Part shown: positions 10,871 to 21,779 of the stretch, in pieces | How positions within the stretch are numbered: the first letter of the stretch is position 1 | How the letters are laid out: every line of letters starts with the position of its first letter | Origin: Symsagittifera roscoffensis | Taxonomy: Eukaryota > Xenacoelomorpha > Acoela > Convolutidae | Assembly (NCBI RefSeq): GCF_963678635.1 | Contig: NC_087062.1 | Location: forward strand, 33,143,651-33,207,650 | DNA length: 64,000 nucleotides | Direction: 5' to 3' | The notes under the pieces: generated by a model | Database searches by the model: none | Told to the model about the DNA's origin: nothing | The model's input: the letters and a program-made list of their open reading frames with translations, nothing else | Made by a program: the position numbers and the translations under genes

Positions 10871-11940
10871 CGTTTAATCCCTACAGTGGAACAAAAATGT
10901 ACCACCAGTGACGATAAATAGTGAGTAATCTGCAATGCGACTATAATTTTTGAGGTTACGCCAGATTGAACATGTTTGAGTTCAATTGAGCACGATTCTG
11001 ATTAAGCCAAAAATAACAGTTTTTCTTGCGCAATTGCTAAACCAACGGGATCGATAAATTCAGCGTTCAGCCCAAAGAAGGGCTGGTTTCAGCAAGGCTA
11101 AAACCTCAACATAAAGCAAACGCATTGCTGCAGTTTTCTAAAACTAGGTTTTTCCAAACAGTTACGGGTTCTGACCAAACAAAAAATTGTTGAATTATCT
11201 CTGGACACCAGAAAAATGCCGGCTTTACTGAAGAACTTCCACATCCGATGTGGTAAACTCGCGCCACAAAAAGCGCGAAGCACGTTGATCACAAGAGGTA
11301 CGCCAACTTGAAAGAACCTACCCATAATGTTCGCAGAGACGGCCAACTGATTTTTTACGGGAACGCTTTAGCGCGTACAACAATTTTTACCCTGCTTGCT
11401 CAGCTTGAAGACAGGATGATGGTGGCGTATCAACCATTAATGGGCAGAGCAAAGCTAATGACTGTGCGGTATAACCGGAGAGCATAACCATTATTGAGGT
11501 CCTCTTTCATCGTCTCAGTTTTTTAATGTTCAAGCCCAACTATTATCGAGCCTCTTTTCAACCGTCATGAGCTCTGCCAGCTCTGAGCAGTAATTTTTGT
11601 GATAAGGATCTGCTATCATCTACCAATAACATTCTTATGGTTGTTGGATTCATCATCGCGGTATTTTGTTGTTTCGAGGAGGTTATGTGCTCGCTGCAGT
11701 ACAGACATCAGCTTGCTTGTATGAATCATAGCTTTCTAACCAATACCACCCTGTAAGCGGACTAAAATGCTCTACGTCTTCAGCATTGCACTTGAAACTT
11801 ATTGTTAAAAACCCGGAAAATGAGATAAATGGGCCATTCAAAACTATTCTACCAGCAGAAGAACAGCCATTGTAATCTTTATCATGAATATAATCAAACA
11901 GGCCTATGTGGTGATAAAAAGTCCCCATTGTTTGATATCC
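10871..11940 (-). pseudogene. Decayed retroelement pol-like region
   Basis: This stretch is clearly GC-richer than its surroundings and lies, on the minus strand, directly upstream of the integrase remnant. That is where BEL/Pao pol should be. Minus-strand frames at 11,098-11,346 (82 codons) and 11,683-11,928 (81 codons) and a broken frame near 11,640-11,400 have protein-like composition. No catalytic motif of reverse transcriptase or RNase H survives that I can point to. Assignment rests on position and composition only. Confidence 0.35.
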
Positions 11941-14020
11941 TAGTAACTATATCGAACTCGTTTTAATGATATTGACTTCAAATGCTTTTCCATTATTAAT
12001 TTCGTGCTTTACGTCAGCGAGTAATATAAAGATAGAGACTAAGTCATTTATATCGTCGACTGATAGTGCGACCTCGACTAATTCAGTCGGGAAAATATCA
12101 GTTTAAATGAAGCTATAGGGTCGAATAAACATTTTCTTAGATATAAAAACACTGTTTGCACTATGCAAGAAGACATTGTGCGTACTTGCGCATTCAATTT
12201 ATGTTCATTTTGTAGCCTTTGGGCAATTATGGAATGTAAGATGCGCTTTCAGGCAGAAATAACAAAAAAAAAATTCCGAGAAAAAATAAGTCTTTTGATT
12301 TTTGCTCTTCTTCTTGAAGAGCTTGCAGCCCCGTAACAGATGTTTACAAGCGCACTGACATGAGGTTTTTCTCGATTTTTGTTTTATCAGTGAAGTTTTT
12401 CATACGCTCATGCGCTTTGGTCTTTTCTTTCAACCATTTGTTGAAACTAAAGAAGTTCGGACAATACCATTTTTGCTTGATCGTATTGTTGACCAAGACT
12501 TGGCCACTAGGACCTTTCTTCTAGATTTGTAAGATAGGTTGATTTTTGGAAAAAACCTAGTTCTCGATTTCAAAAACACTTGCTCTCGCAAGTGAAAGAG
12601 TAATAACAAAATAGTTGATTCGCTTTCGTCCTAAACGCCAATAACACTAAAGTTAAAAATGGGTATTCATCCAGTTAGAATCCTCTAAAATTACAACTTA
12701 GTATAAAAAATGTTTAGTTAAAGTATTCAAATTTCACCTTAATGTAGCGTTGAATTTCGCCATTTCGGACATATGAAGCCCCTTTTGCCGACCTCCTTTT
12801 TTAGATTGATTAAATTGATTTTCTGAGCTCTCTCAGGGCTCGTAAAACACCCTGTGAGTAAGAGTTTTTTTTAGCACTTTCGAAATTTTTGACCGAAAAT
12901 TTGAGTTTTTTCGACGCGCCCTTCCCCCTCAAAATAAGTTAACATTGGCGCAAACAGTAACCGCGAATGTCTTTTGAGCTTAGGCTTGGGAAAAAAATTG
13001 AAATTGGACATAATTAAAAAATAATAAAATTCAGTTCGATCGCTTTGTACGGGGTAAATTTTTGGAATACTCGTATAATTTTCTGGGACAATTTAACGGG
13101 ACACAAATGCCAAAATACATTGTTTTCTGCATATGTTCAGTATTTAAAACCCTAACTTGACTCAATTTTCATATATCAGAGCAGTTGATGCCGTCATCTA
13201 CCCTTTCAAAGGGTTTATAACGTGAAATAATTGTTTTTATATCACTTTTCAAGGTGCAGTTTGTTTATTGTCTGTTTGGTTATGTTTTGAAGTAACTTGA
13301 TTATTGAAAAAATCTAAAATGTCTCCGAATTAGAAATTGAAACTCTTCATGCGAGAATTTTTGGCGAATAAGATATTATAGCCATGCGTGGTGATCCGTG
13401 TTGCACAACCGCAACAATTACGCTACAGACATCGTTGTTTTTTTTTATTTCCAAATTTTCAGAAATCATAATGATAAACTGTTTATCAGAAAGAACATCA
13501 TCAGGGAAGTTAAAACTGCAGGAGACTCAAAACAACAAGACACACTCTTAAAAAATGTCTTTAGTTGAAAAGTCATGTATTTTCACTTGACCCAAACGTG
13601 GCCCGAACCCCGCGCTAGGCATTTAAAAAAAGATCACTTGGACCAAGCTAGGGTCAAGATTGGAACTTCTTTAAAACAGACACTTTCACACATGTTAATT
13701 TTAAAATGATGATGACAAGTTTTAAAAGAATTGTAGTCAAAATAAAGTTTGGTAAATTGAAATGTCTAGACTATATAGTTTATGCTTAGATTTTTGCAGG
13801 TTAGCATCATGTTAGCTTCTTTTTTATGTCGGTCGAAACAATTTTTTCCATTTTATTGAAGCAAAATTTTTATGAAATCATTTTAATCTCAACAAAACTT
13901 ATAATACTTGCTTCCAAATTAGTTTCGCTTGTTCTAGTCCTCATTTTTTTTTCGTTGCGCAATCTAAACGGCATTGTTTTGCCGTCAGTTGGTTAAAAAT
14001 GGAAAAACCAGTGTCCTACA
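11941..14020. other. No recognisable gene
   Basis: AT-rich DNA with short chance ORFs only. I see no repeat shared with the rest of the window and no TE motif. Confidence 0.5.
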
Positions 14021-14024
14021 GGAT

Positions 14025-14366
14025 CTACAGTTGCCGTGTTTGGCCTGCAGGGACCTTTCTGCGTGTGGAAGGGTAATCTTCCGTTAAAAAACCAACAAAA
14101 AAAAGCTTCATTTTGTAGGTAGGAGCAGAGACGGATATAAGATTTTTTATAATGGAAATTTCAAACACTTTGCCGACCTTTGTTTTAAGTCGCGCGAATT
14201 GATTCTTCGAGTTCTCCCGAAAAACTATAATTATGCCGCTTTGGCAGCAGTAGTATATGTCGATTAGATTCAGCCCGGGGGGATGTGATGACCCCCATAT
14301 ATTAACATAGGCTATAGAGTATCCGTTCATCGCCATATGTAATAACATAAGGAAAAGATTTCCCAT
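14025..14366 (-). CDS. Unrecognised 113-codon ORF
   Basis: An isolated 113-codon frame with a hydrophobic N-terminal stretch (LFLMLLHMAM) and no known motif. It is single copy here. A real single-exon gene this short and isolated is unlikely. It may be chance or an exon of a larger gene that I cannot resolve. From 14,400 to 15,380 the sequence is AT-rich, with low-complexity AAATTATA runs near 14,590, and shows nothing else. Confidence 0.2.
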   Translation of the reverse strand: MGNLFLMLLHMAMNGYSIAYVNIWGSSHPPGLNLIDIYYCCQSGIIIVFRENSKNQFARLKTKVGKVFEISIIKNLISVSAPTYKMKLFFVGFLTEDYPSTRRKVPAGQTRQL

Positions 14367-16307
14367 GTATTAAGGTTATAGGTTTCAGAGTTTCAGACGG
14401 TAAGATGGTAATGTTCGAGAAAAATTTTTGGCGCCCGATTTACCGATACCGCAATGCTTAAGATTTCTAGCGGGAATGTTAAAAATCCTATGTATTAAAA
14501 TATGGAATAGATTTCTCAACTTCTTATAATAGGTACCAGGTGGTAAGTTTCAGATGGTAAGTTTTTTAAGCAAAAACCAAAAATTTGGAAAAATTATAAA
14601 AAAAATTATAAAAATTATAAGAAAAATAATTGGCTAATTTTTGTAATCGATATTCTTCTAATCGTAAAAAAACGATACTATTTTAAGTGAAAAGCGTCAA
14701 AACCTTAATTTTTGATTATTGATATCATGTTAAGACAATGATACAAATTTGATTAAAATAATGAGTACGCTAAGATTTGATAGTACGATAAGATTTGAAA
14801 AAAAAGAAAAGATAAGACTTGATCCAATTTAAGCTAAGATGCGTGTTACATGGTGTTTTGAAGCCCAGAAACAATGCTCGTATCAGTTGAATCTATATCG
14901 GAAGATTCTTATAAAAAACCATAATTTTTGAAGAAGGGAAGTAACTTGTTTCGTATTAGTTTCAGCATCTATCCAAATTCTTCCAATTTACACCTTTTTA
15001 TCAAAAACTTAATTATTTTTTTAATCCAGCTAAAATGACGTTTGTTAAAACCTCAGTTCAAATGATCATTAATAGTAAAACTCTCTGAACTTTCTCGAAC
15101 AAAGTTAATCATGATTCAACTCTTCCTGGGTCTTTTGTGAATGATGAACGCAAGTTTATTTAAAACTACAAGTTCTGAGAAAAGTCTTACAATAAAAACT
15201 GTAAATTTAAGTAATTGATGTAAACTGAATTTCCTAATGTTGAAATAACAGAAAAAGTGGTCAAAATTTTGAAAAAAAAAGTTGATGATTATATATAAAT
15301 GTGGTTGAAGTGAAATCAAAACTTCTTCACAACTGATCACTATCTCTTTTTCGCTTCTACAACAAACAGAATTTATCCTGAAGGTTCTGTTAATTTTTCA
15401 AGATTATCCCTGCTTTCTGTTTTGTATAGTTTCTCGCTTTTGAACTCACTTTGCATGAAAATTTAGTAAAAACTTGGGAATTTAGGGGGATATTAATGTC
15501 AATTGAATGAGCAATTTGCTGGAAGAGGTCAAATTAGAAATACAATCGTCTAAATTTTACCCTGTATTTTGTAACTGCTTACTTTTAGCAGAGAACAATT
15601 CCCTTCATAAGTAATTACTGTCATTTTTTTTAGCAAACACAGAATTTTGGTAATCATTTACTATCATTTTCCTCGCAAAATATAATTGAAAACTGTTTTT
15701 TTTGTGAATTTTCGTCCAAAGTTCTTCAGAAATTAGAAAAAATTGGAAGCAATTGAAGCATTCAAAATGAAACATATTACTTACATAGGTATATTTTTAC
15801 AAAAAAATTTCAGAACAAAACTATTGATTCTTAACTGAAAAGCTTCGATGTTTTTTTTTCTACATAAGAAGATTTCTGTTATTCAGTGCAATACAAGTTA
15901 AAAAAAAAACAAATAAACCCAGTCATGAAAAAGCTTCCCGAAACACCTTCAGAAAATTGCAATTTTTTCAAACAATTTTTTCAAAAATACTTTTCCATTT
16001 ATTAGCTTATGTTATGTAATTTTCAGCAATTTAAAAAAAAAAAAAAATTCCCGTAAGGAAGCTACCATTGCAGTTCTAACTTTAGATTAAAGATTTTTGG
16101 ATCAATTTCCAAGGAAATTTTCACAAAAATTTGAATCCAATTATCACTCGAGTTGGTTTTATTATCAATCAGAACCTTTCAATAAAAGCAAAAATTAACG
16201 ATTAAGATATGCATTTAAAATATTTCATAGCATTTCCTAAGACTATTCAATTTTATAAGAATTGTATAGATTTCGAAATTTTTTCAAGCTACTGTTTCTC
16301 AGTAAAG

Positions 16308-16721
16308 TTAGTTTTCAAAGTAAATTTTCCAATGTTTACTGTTATTTGAACATATATATTTAAAATTTACCTTCTCGCGGTGTGTTGTTGGAAGCAGCTG
16401 ATCGTGTTTTTCATCGCCTCGAACAAAATTATTTTGACAAGAAGAATGCTTCTCCGTGACAAAAATATTAAGTTCTTCGCTACTATGAGCATAAATTTTA
16501 CAATTTGGAGACTTCAAATGTCCACAGGGTTTACGACGTTTTGATGCAATTTGACGTGGGTAACATGTACCACACACAAACCATGAAACTCTTTCGTTTC
16601 TATTCAGTGACGAAACCTCAATAAGTTGGGAAAGAACTTGAAAACTGCAAATGGGAGATTTAGATAGTCCCAAAATTTTTATTAGAGGGAAAAACCTTTG
16701 CTGTTGCTTAGGGAAAATCAA
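16308..16721 (-). CDS. Orphan A, Cys/His-containing 137-residue protein (left arm)
   Basis: A 137-codon frame from MIFPKQQQRF. Its centre is basic and Cys-rich: CGTCYPRQIASKRRKPCGH, then KSPNC (residues ~48-75). This could bind metal or nucleic acid, but the spacing fits no zinc-finger family I know. The C-terminal part is His/Lys-rich. A donor-like GGTAAAT occurs in the minus-strand sequence after THREK, so the last ~18 codons may be intron. Homologous frames exist in the right arm (25,200-25,509, frameshifted) and in the second block copy (28,628-29,050, 140 codons). Conservation of the frame across the diverged arms supports real coding origin. Function unknown. Confidence 0.5.
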   Translation of the reverse strand: MIFPKQQQRFFPLIKILGLSKSPICSFQVLSQLIEVSSLNRNERVSWFVCGTCYPRQIASKRRKPCGHLKSPNCKIYAHSSEELNIFVTEKHSSCQNNFVRGDEKHDQLLPTTHREKVNFKYICSNNSKHWKIYFEN

Positions 16722-17215
16722 CCAATCAGAATTGAGTATTGTTTTACTAACACTGTTTGTTTAAGATCAACCAATCAGAGACCAGCATTTTCTAAAAAAA
16801 AATTCTTTTTTCTTGAAAAAATGGATTTGTAGGAAATGAAATTTTTACCTTTTTCTTCTAAAGTAGTTCGAGGAAATTCAAATAACTTTTGATAATCATT
16901 TTCAAATAAAAGTTAAATTTTTTAAGAAATAATGAGAAGCTTATTTCTTTTAGAAACGTAATTTTTACTTTAAAAAAGACTTTGAAAATTGTTTGAATTT
17001 CCTCGAGCAACTTTAGCAGAAGGAGGAAAAATTTTCAATTGATTTTCTAATTGATGAACTAGATGTTGACTGTTACTTTTTTCATTGTTTTTTGGACGTT
17101 TATATAGTATTGTACAAAATAGAATTATCTGACGAAGTAAAGGTTTCGTTAGAGAAACTTACTCATCAAAAAGTTTACTTTTGAACCAAGTGTTAAGTAT
17201 CAAACCTAAATACGG

Positions 17216-17953
17216 ATGAACAGCAATTTGACAAAAAAATATTTTTTGTTTATTCTCGAAATTTTGAAATTGATCAAAAAGTCGTATAATAATATATCAG
17301 AGACTCTTTTGCTAACCGACCCAATTCTTAAGTTTGTCAACACTACCGAGCAAAAATCTTTATTCCTCCATTTTTATAAAGATTTTCAAAATTCAAAATC
17401 CTCCTGTCTCAGCTCTAATATAGTCATTATTCTTGTTTTCACTCTAAATCTTTTACTCAACTTATTGCCCATATGACAATTACGCACAATTATCATCTCA
17501 GTACTAAATCTTTTGTACTCGGTAGAATTTTCATCTGATCTGAAACAAATTCAAGTGCGAGAAACAGTCTGGAGTATTTTTTGCACGAATGGACATCCCA
17601 ATCCAAGTCTGACATATGGTGGAAGTGACGCGAAGGGATTTCAACAAACATAATATGACGCAAGTATCATGACAGAGAACCATTTTGGAGAATTGCATTT
17701 GATGAAGGAAGATTTTGAGCAATTGGAATTGAACAACCCCGACACTCATGACTCTAATTATGTGGCTCAACCGTTCAAAGATTTCCTCTTATCTCTGAGG
17801 AGGAGATTTGATAAGCCAAAACCCCATCGCAATAGACAAAGATTAAGGGTTTTCTGGAAAAATGCCTTAAATTACATCACCGCAACAACCACTACAACCT
17901 CGACTAGCTCTGCGTTCTATGGAGAAACTCCAGAACTCTCGACATTTCTTTGA
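17216..17953 (+). pseudogene. Orphan B, ~245-codon single-exon frame with two stops (left arm)
   Basis: One frame runs from ATG 17,216 to the stop at 17,951-17,953, interrupted only by TGA at 17,474 and TAA near 17,651. The N-terminus is hydrophobic (FLFILEILKLI, a possible signal or anchor), with a second hydrophobic stretch at residues ~70-85. The middle has KQIQVRETVWS and GGSDAKGFQQT. Then come an acidic segment (LMKEDFEQLELNN), a basic segment (LSLRRRFDKPKPHR) and a Thr/Ser tract (TATTTTTSTSS) near the C-terminus. The inverted copy at 23.4-23.9 kb keeps the same frame despite many base differences, with an in-frame 18-bp length difference after VWS. No family recognised. Conserved frame with copy-specific stops indicates a dead copy of a once-coding gene. 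Confidence 0.6.
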
Positions 17954-18139
17954 TTAATTTTTTTTGTAAATAATTGTTGTTTGATTTTTTTTCCTTTCTT
18001 TGTAATTAATGTTTTTTTAAAATTCCTGTTTACTGTGAGAATAGGTTATTTGATCAGGGTAAAATACACCAAATGATTGAAAACATTTAGATTACAAATT
18101 AAATAAGCGATACAACCTTTGTACATATATTAGGAACTT

Positions 18140-18930
18140 TTTCGTCACGTGTTTGAGAAAACACTTAACATTTGCACACAAGTAAAATTATCTGATGGTT
18201 TCTTGCATCTTGTCTCAAAAAACTGAAACACTTGTCTGAAAAAAGTTAAAACTTTCTTCGGTTATTAATAAAAAAAGGAAACACTTTTCACCGTTTCTGG
18301 AAAAAAAGAAACACTTAGCATCTTGTTAAAAAAGTTGAAACAATTTTCGCATCTTGTCATAAAAAATGAACCACTATTGGCATCTTGTCAAACAACATGA
18401 AATTCGTTTCGCAATTTGTAGAAAAAAAAGAAAATTGATTAACATTTTGTCAAAAACGTTAGTTTTTCTTGCACTGTTAATACTTATATTTTATGAATAT
18501 TTTGTTCAAAAATTAAATAAATCTGAAAAGTATTTTTTGCATGTCTGTTGATCAAAAACAACAGAAAATCAATATGTATTAACAAAGCAGATAGCGGTCC
18601 AAGACATCAAAAAACAAAATTTAATAAGCAATTAGTCAACATAATTTTTGAAATAAATTTTTGCGTCTTTCGCATTTCCATTTGAGAAATAAAAGTGGAA
18701 TTTTGTAAAATTTTTGGAAAAACCCAGAAAAAACGTGCATTTCACCAAAAAAAAGTTTTAGATATTTTGCAATCTTGTGAAAACTTCGAAACTAATTTAA
18801 TATTTTCACATCTTGTACAAGAATCATATTTTTTGACGGCTTGTACAAAAATCAATGATAATTTTGCATACAAAAGCAACTCAAATTCTACATCTTGCAA
18901 AAAAATTTTAGAAAGTTTATAGAATTATAT
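18140..18930. repeat. Imperfect CATCTTGTC-AAAAA-GAAAC minisatellite
   Basis: A degenerate tandem pattern with a period of roughly 35-50 bp has the core GCATCTTGTCAAAAA followed by GAAAC. It occurs at least eight times between about 18,200 and 18,910, with variants such as CATCTTGTTAAAAA and CATCTTGTACAAG. It lies just inside the left inverted-repeat arm. ORFs at 18,366-18,551 and 18,695-18,922 fall in it and are treated as repeat-derived. The same tract recurs at 30,250-31,030. Confidence 0.65.
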
Positions 18931-19110
18931 GTTAAAAAGAGCTTAAGCTGGAACAAAATTAATATTGACAAAATTCTTATATCAAATATTCAATTATCAA
19001 TAGAAAAATAATTGAAAAAAGCTGATCCTGGAGTCTGGCTTCATTCTCGACAGAGCTATGAAGGAGTCATTTGAATAATTAAGGCAAAAAAAGTAATTCC
19101 TTCGAATAAA

Positions 19111-19209
19111 ATTACGTCATTACCATTTAACGTTCATGGAACAGTGAAAGCTGTAGAATATTTCCAACAGAGAAAATGACGTCATTACACATTAGCTTCT
19201 AGAATCTTC
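19111..19209. promoter_or_regulatory. CRE-like and heat-shock-element-like cluster
   Basis: TTACGTCA occurs at about 19,112-19,119. A full palindromic TGACGTCA (CRE/ATF-type site) is at 19,177-19,184. TTCTAGAATCTTC at 19,197-19,209 fits the three-pentamer TTCnnGAAnnTTC heat-shock-factor consensus. Further TTCTAT/TAGAA half-sites follow to 19,290. The cluster is about 480-530 bp upstream of orphan E and is unchanged in the second block copy (31,226-31,322). Activity is inference from consensus matches. Confidence 0.4.
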
Positions 19210-19740
19210 TATAGGTTAGAATATACATATTAACTCCTAGAATTTTATAATTAGATCTTACAAGTGAACTTCTAGATTTTTCTGAATCTTTTTATTACAA
19301 GAAAAATCCATTAAATTTGGAACCAATCAAAACTCCAGATCAAACTCTAAGATGATGAAAGGTATGAAAAAAATTATCGGTTTTATATTTTTTGACGTTT
19401 TTGTTGTTAAATCCAAATAAAAATACCCAATCAAGTTTGTTCTTCTCAAGGCATTTCTTCATTTTTTGGAAAAATTTACAAAAATTGAATCAGTTCAACA
19501 AAAAATTTTATCCAACAAACCTTGTATAAAAAAAGTCAACCAATTCGTAGAGACAATTTGTTCTCCTTTTTAATCAAAATGACTGAATCGTTGAACAATT
19601 TTTGACTAAATTCAGATATTTTGTACGTTTTTTAGAGGATGTAAGCCAAACTTACTTTAAGCTGGTAATAAGATACAGCTGAAATGAAAAAATTTCGTTT
19701 TACTTGAAAATATCCTTACAGTTCAGTTCATTCCACCAAT

Positions 19741-20224
19741 ATGAATAAAATTTTTAGAGAAAATGGAAATCTATTCCAAAAGTTGAAGCCAATCTTAATA
19801 CATTGGGCGAGTTCCTGCATCCAGTTTGAAATTGGTACCGAATTTGTCAAGATTCTCAATTTCAGCGAAATCTCCCAGTCTAGTGAGCAACTTATCAGAG
19901 ATCTTTCAGAATCGAAAGAACTCGAGAGCGAAAAAAATCAGAGAATTTTGAAATTAGTTAGCTAATTCTAAGACACCTTTGAGAAAAAAATACGGGTTTT
20001 CCTATACTTCAAATAAAAATGTTTTGATGAAATTATGGATCTGGGTACGGAAAAACTTTTCATTTGGTTACAAAATTTTTTTACTACATATGACAGTTTT
20101 TGAAGAAAATGCTGAGTTTGACATATTCTACAGAGATCGAAAGAAGTGCTTCAATCTCCTAAAATTTTCACCGCTTAATTGGCAGAAAAGTGAAACAACT
20201 CGTGATTACATGAAAAAATTATAA
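19741..20224 (+). pseudogene. Orphan E, two adjacent frames (block copy 1)
   Basis: Two consecutive frames, 19,741-19,965 (74 codons) and 19,979-20,224 (81 codons), lie in different phases. The first has a charged C-terminal stretch (SEQLIRDLSESKELE, helix-like). The second is aromatic and basic (MKLWIWVRKNF, then FDIFYRDRKKCF). In the second block copy the first frame opens 18 codons earlier (from 31,796), because a TGA here replaces TCA. The two may be exons of one gene or a frameshifted one. No family recognised. They lie downstream of the CRE/HSE-like cluster. Confidence 0.3.
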
Positions 20225-20474
20225 GTTATTCAACAGGATTAACTATGTCCGTTGTGAAAAAAACATGGTGTGCCACATGGGGATCAAAGTGACAACGAAC
20301 ACAAAAGTGACAACAAACACGAACACATTTAATAAATTTTCCTAGTTGATTGTAAAATGGATTTTCTTTTCATCTGAATTAATATTTCCTGAACCAAAAA
20401 TTATAAATAGACTTATCAGGGCAAACTACTAAAAGAACAATTGAAGACAATTGATTATTTTATCAAAAAGCTTA

Positions 20475-21047
20475 CCTAATCATTATTCACAGAATTATGA
20501 GAAACAATAAAACTTTTAGCAGTCATGAAAAAATCAGATTTACATTTTAATCTGAGTTTGTGTGGACGCTAGGCTTTGCTTGAAACTTGAATAATGTCTC
20601 GTGCACTTTTTCCGAATAAGTCAATTCTTTGCAATGCCAGGCATCTTTTTGCTTCCATTCCATCGTAAGTTATGTTGAACTGCTCGGTTAAGCTGGTTGA
20701 ATACTTCTTCGCTTGATGTAACAAAACTTGGATAGAATCTGTGTTTGAACAAAGTTTAAAAACAGTCAATTTTTTGATATATGTAAGCATAAATGTCTAA
20801 TCTCTGCAGAATTTGGCAAAAAGATATTCCTATTAAAACAAAATGGAGCTTGCAATTTTCCAAAGTACATAAAGAGTTGTGGGTAGATACACAATAATCT
20901 CAATTTACTAAGTATTTTTCGAAAAATTTGTTCGCAACAAAAATTAAGAATGATTTTTCCTTGTAACCTGAATAAAAGATGGGAAGAGCTTGAGACATAG
21001 CAGCGACCAACTTGAAGAAAGGTTTTTGCAGGAAATCGTGGGCTCAA
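20475..21047 (-). CDS. Orphan D, possible spliced gene (block copy 1)
   Basis: The minus strand carries two overlapping-edge frames: 21,047-20,766 (93 codons) and 20,790-20,569 (73 codons). Near 20,970 there is an acceptor-like TTTTATTCAG before GTTACAAGG, near 20,812 an acceptor-like TTCTGCAG, and near 20,475 a donor-like TAGGTAAGC. The second frame (MLTYIKKLTVF..., then LHQAKKYSTSLTEQFN and EAKRCLALQRIDLFGKSARDII) has amphipathic-helix character. It is conserved in the second copy (32,940-32,737) with a different C-terminus. Splicing is inferred from consensus sites only. Family not recognised. Confidence 0.3.
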
Positions 21048-21226
21048 ATAGGAAGACTAACACTTACACAATTTCCATATATGAAAGTTTTATACAAAAT
21101 ATTCCATATTTCGTACTGCTTCCATATATGGAAATCATGATGACTCATACTCTTATTTCCATTTTCTTTCAATCTCAAAATCATTTCTCTCGTTTCTCCT
21201 TTTCTGATCGGTCTAGTCTTTTTTTC

Positions 21227-21577
21227 AAACGTACTCTAGAAAAGACACTAGTCCAAATTACAATGAATTTTGAAAAAATCTAGTAAGAATTGGGCAATTT
21301 GCTTGGTCACAAAAATCCAAAAAAGGGAAAATTTACTTTGAACTCTTTTTCCAACTACCAGAGAAAAATGAGTTGGGGCAACTCAAAAAATTGGGGCAAA
21401 TCAAGCAAGTCTTTCTCGGTGAAAAAGAAAGAGAGAAGATATCAACATTACGGAATACTGTTGTTGAAACATGATGCTGAAAACCTTGGACTTGAACATG
21501 AAGCCAAACCTTTTAAAGAATCAACTATGGATCAGGTACTCGACATCTCCAATAGAGTATATAAAATAGCAACATAA
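21227..21577 (+). pseudogene. Orphan C copy 1 (degraded) and overlapping frame
   Basis: This is the counterpart of the ~81-codon orphan C found intact at 34,636, 35,942 and 38,378. Here the start ATG is ACG and a TGA interrupts after NEF. Intact copies begin MYSRKDTSPNYNK and have a Lys/Glu-rich C-terminus (LGQIKQVFLGEKERE). A second frame in another phase (21,290-21,577) continues into HDAENLGLEHEAKP and MDQVLDISN, then a donor-like CAGGTACTC. The next frame (21,592-21,774, starting MSQLKTSVKK) may be a further piece. Unrecognised family. Confidence 0.35.
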
Positions 21578-21779
21578 AGCATGAGAAGGGTGTGTCACAA
21601 TTGAAAACTAGTGTGAAAAAACCACCCTACATTCAGATTCGACTCTTTAAAGCAAAAGAAATTGAAAGGTTGAAGCAAGTTGCCCGTGTCAAATATACTT
21701 TGAATGAATTCAAAAATCTGTCCCAAGTTTTGAGATATTTCAAATTTGTTGTTAATTTTAAAGAAGTCCATTGATGCTT

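Larger units (their letters stand above)
16015..18145. repeat. Left arm of long inverted repeat (block copy 1)
   Basis: This ~2.1-kb arm is repeated in inverted orientation at about 23,185-25,835. Landmarks that match in order include the GATCAATTTCC segment, orphan A, orphan B, the CACCAAATGATTG segment and GCGATACAAC at the inner end. Identity between arms looks like about 80%, much lower than between the two 12.3-kb direct copies, so the inversion is older. The loop between the arms is about 5.0 kb. Exact ends need alignment. Confidence 0.75.

Noticed and set aside
17531-17770. Minus-strand 79-codon frame (MSHIIRVMSVG...) and its repeats at 23.5, 29.6, 36.9 and 39.3 kb
   Set aside because: Antisense to orphan B, whose sense frame is longer and retains its phase across diverged arms.
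18140-18930. CRISPR array
   Set aside because: Units are imperfect, spacing is irregular, and the context is eukaryotic repeat DNA without cas genes.
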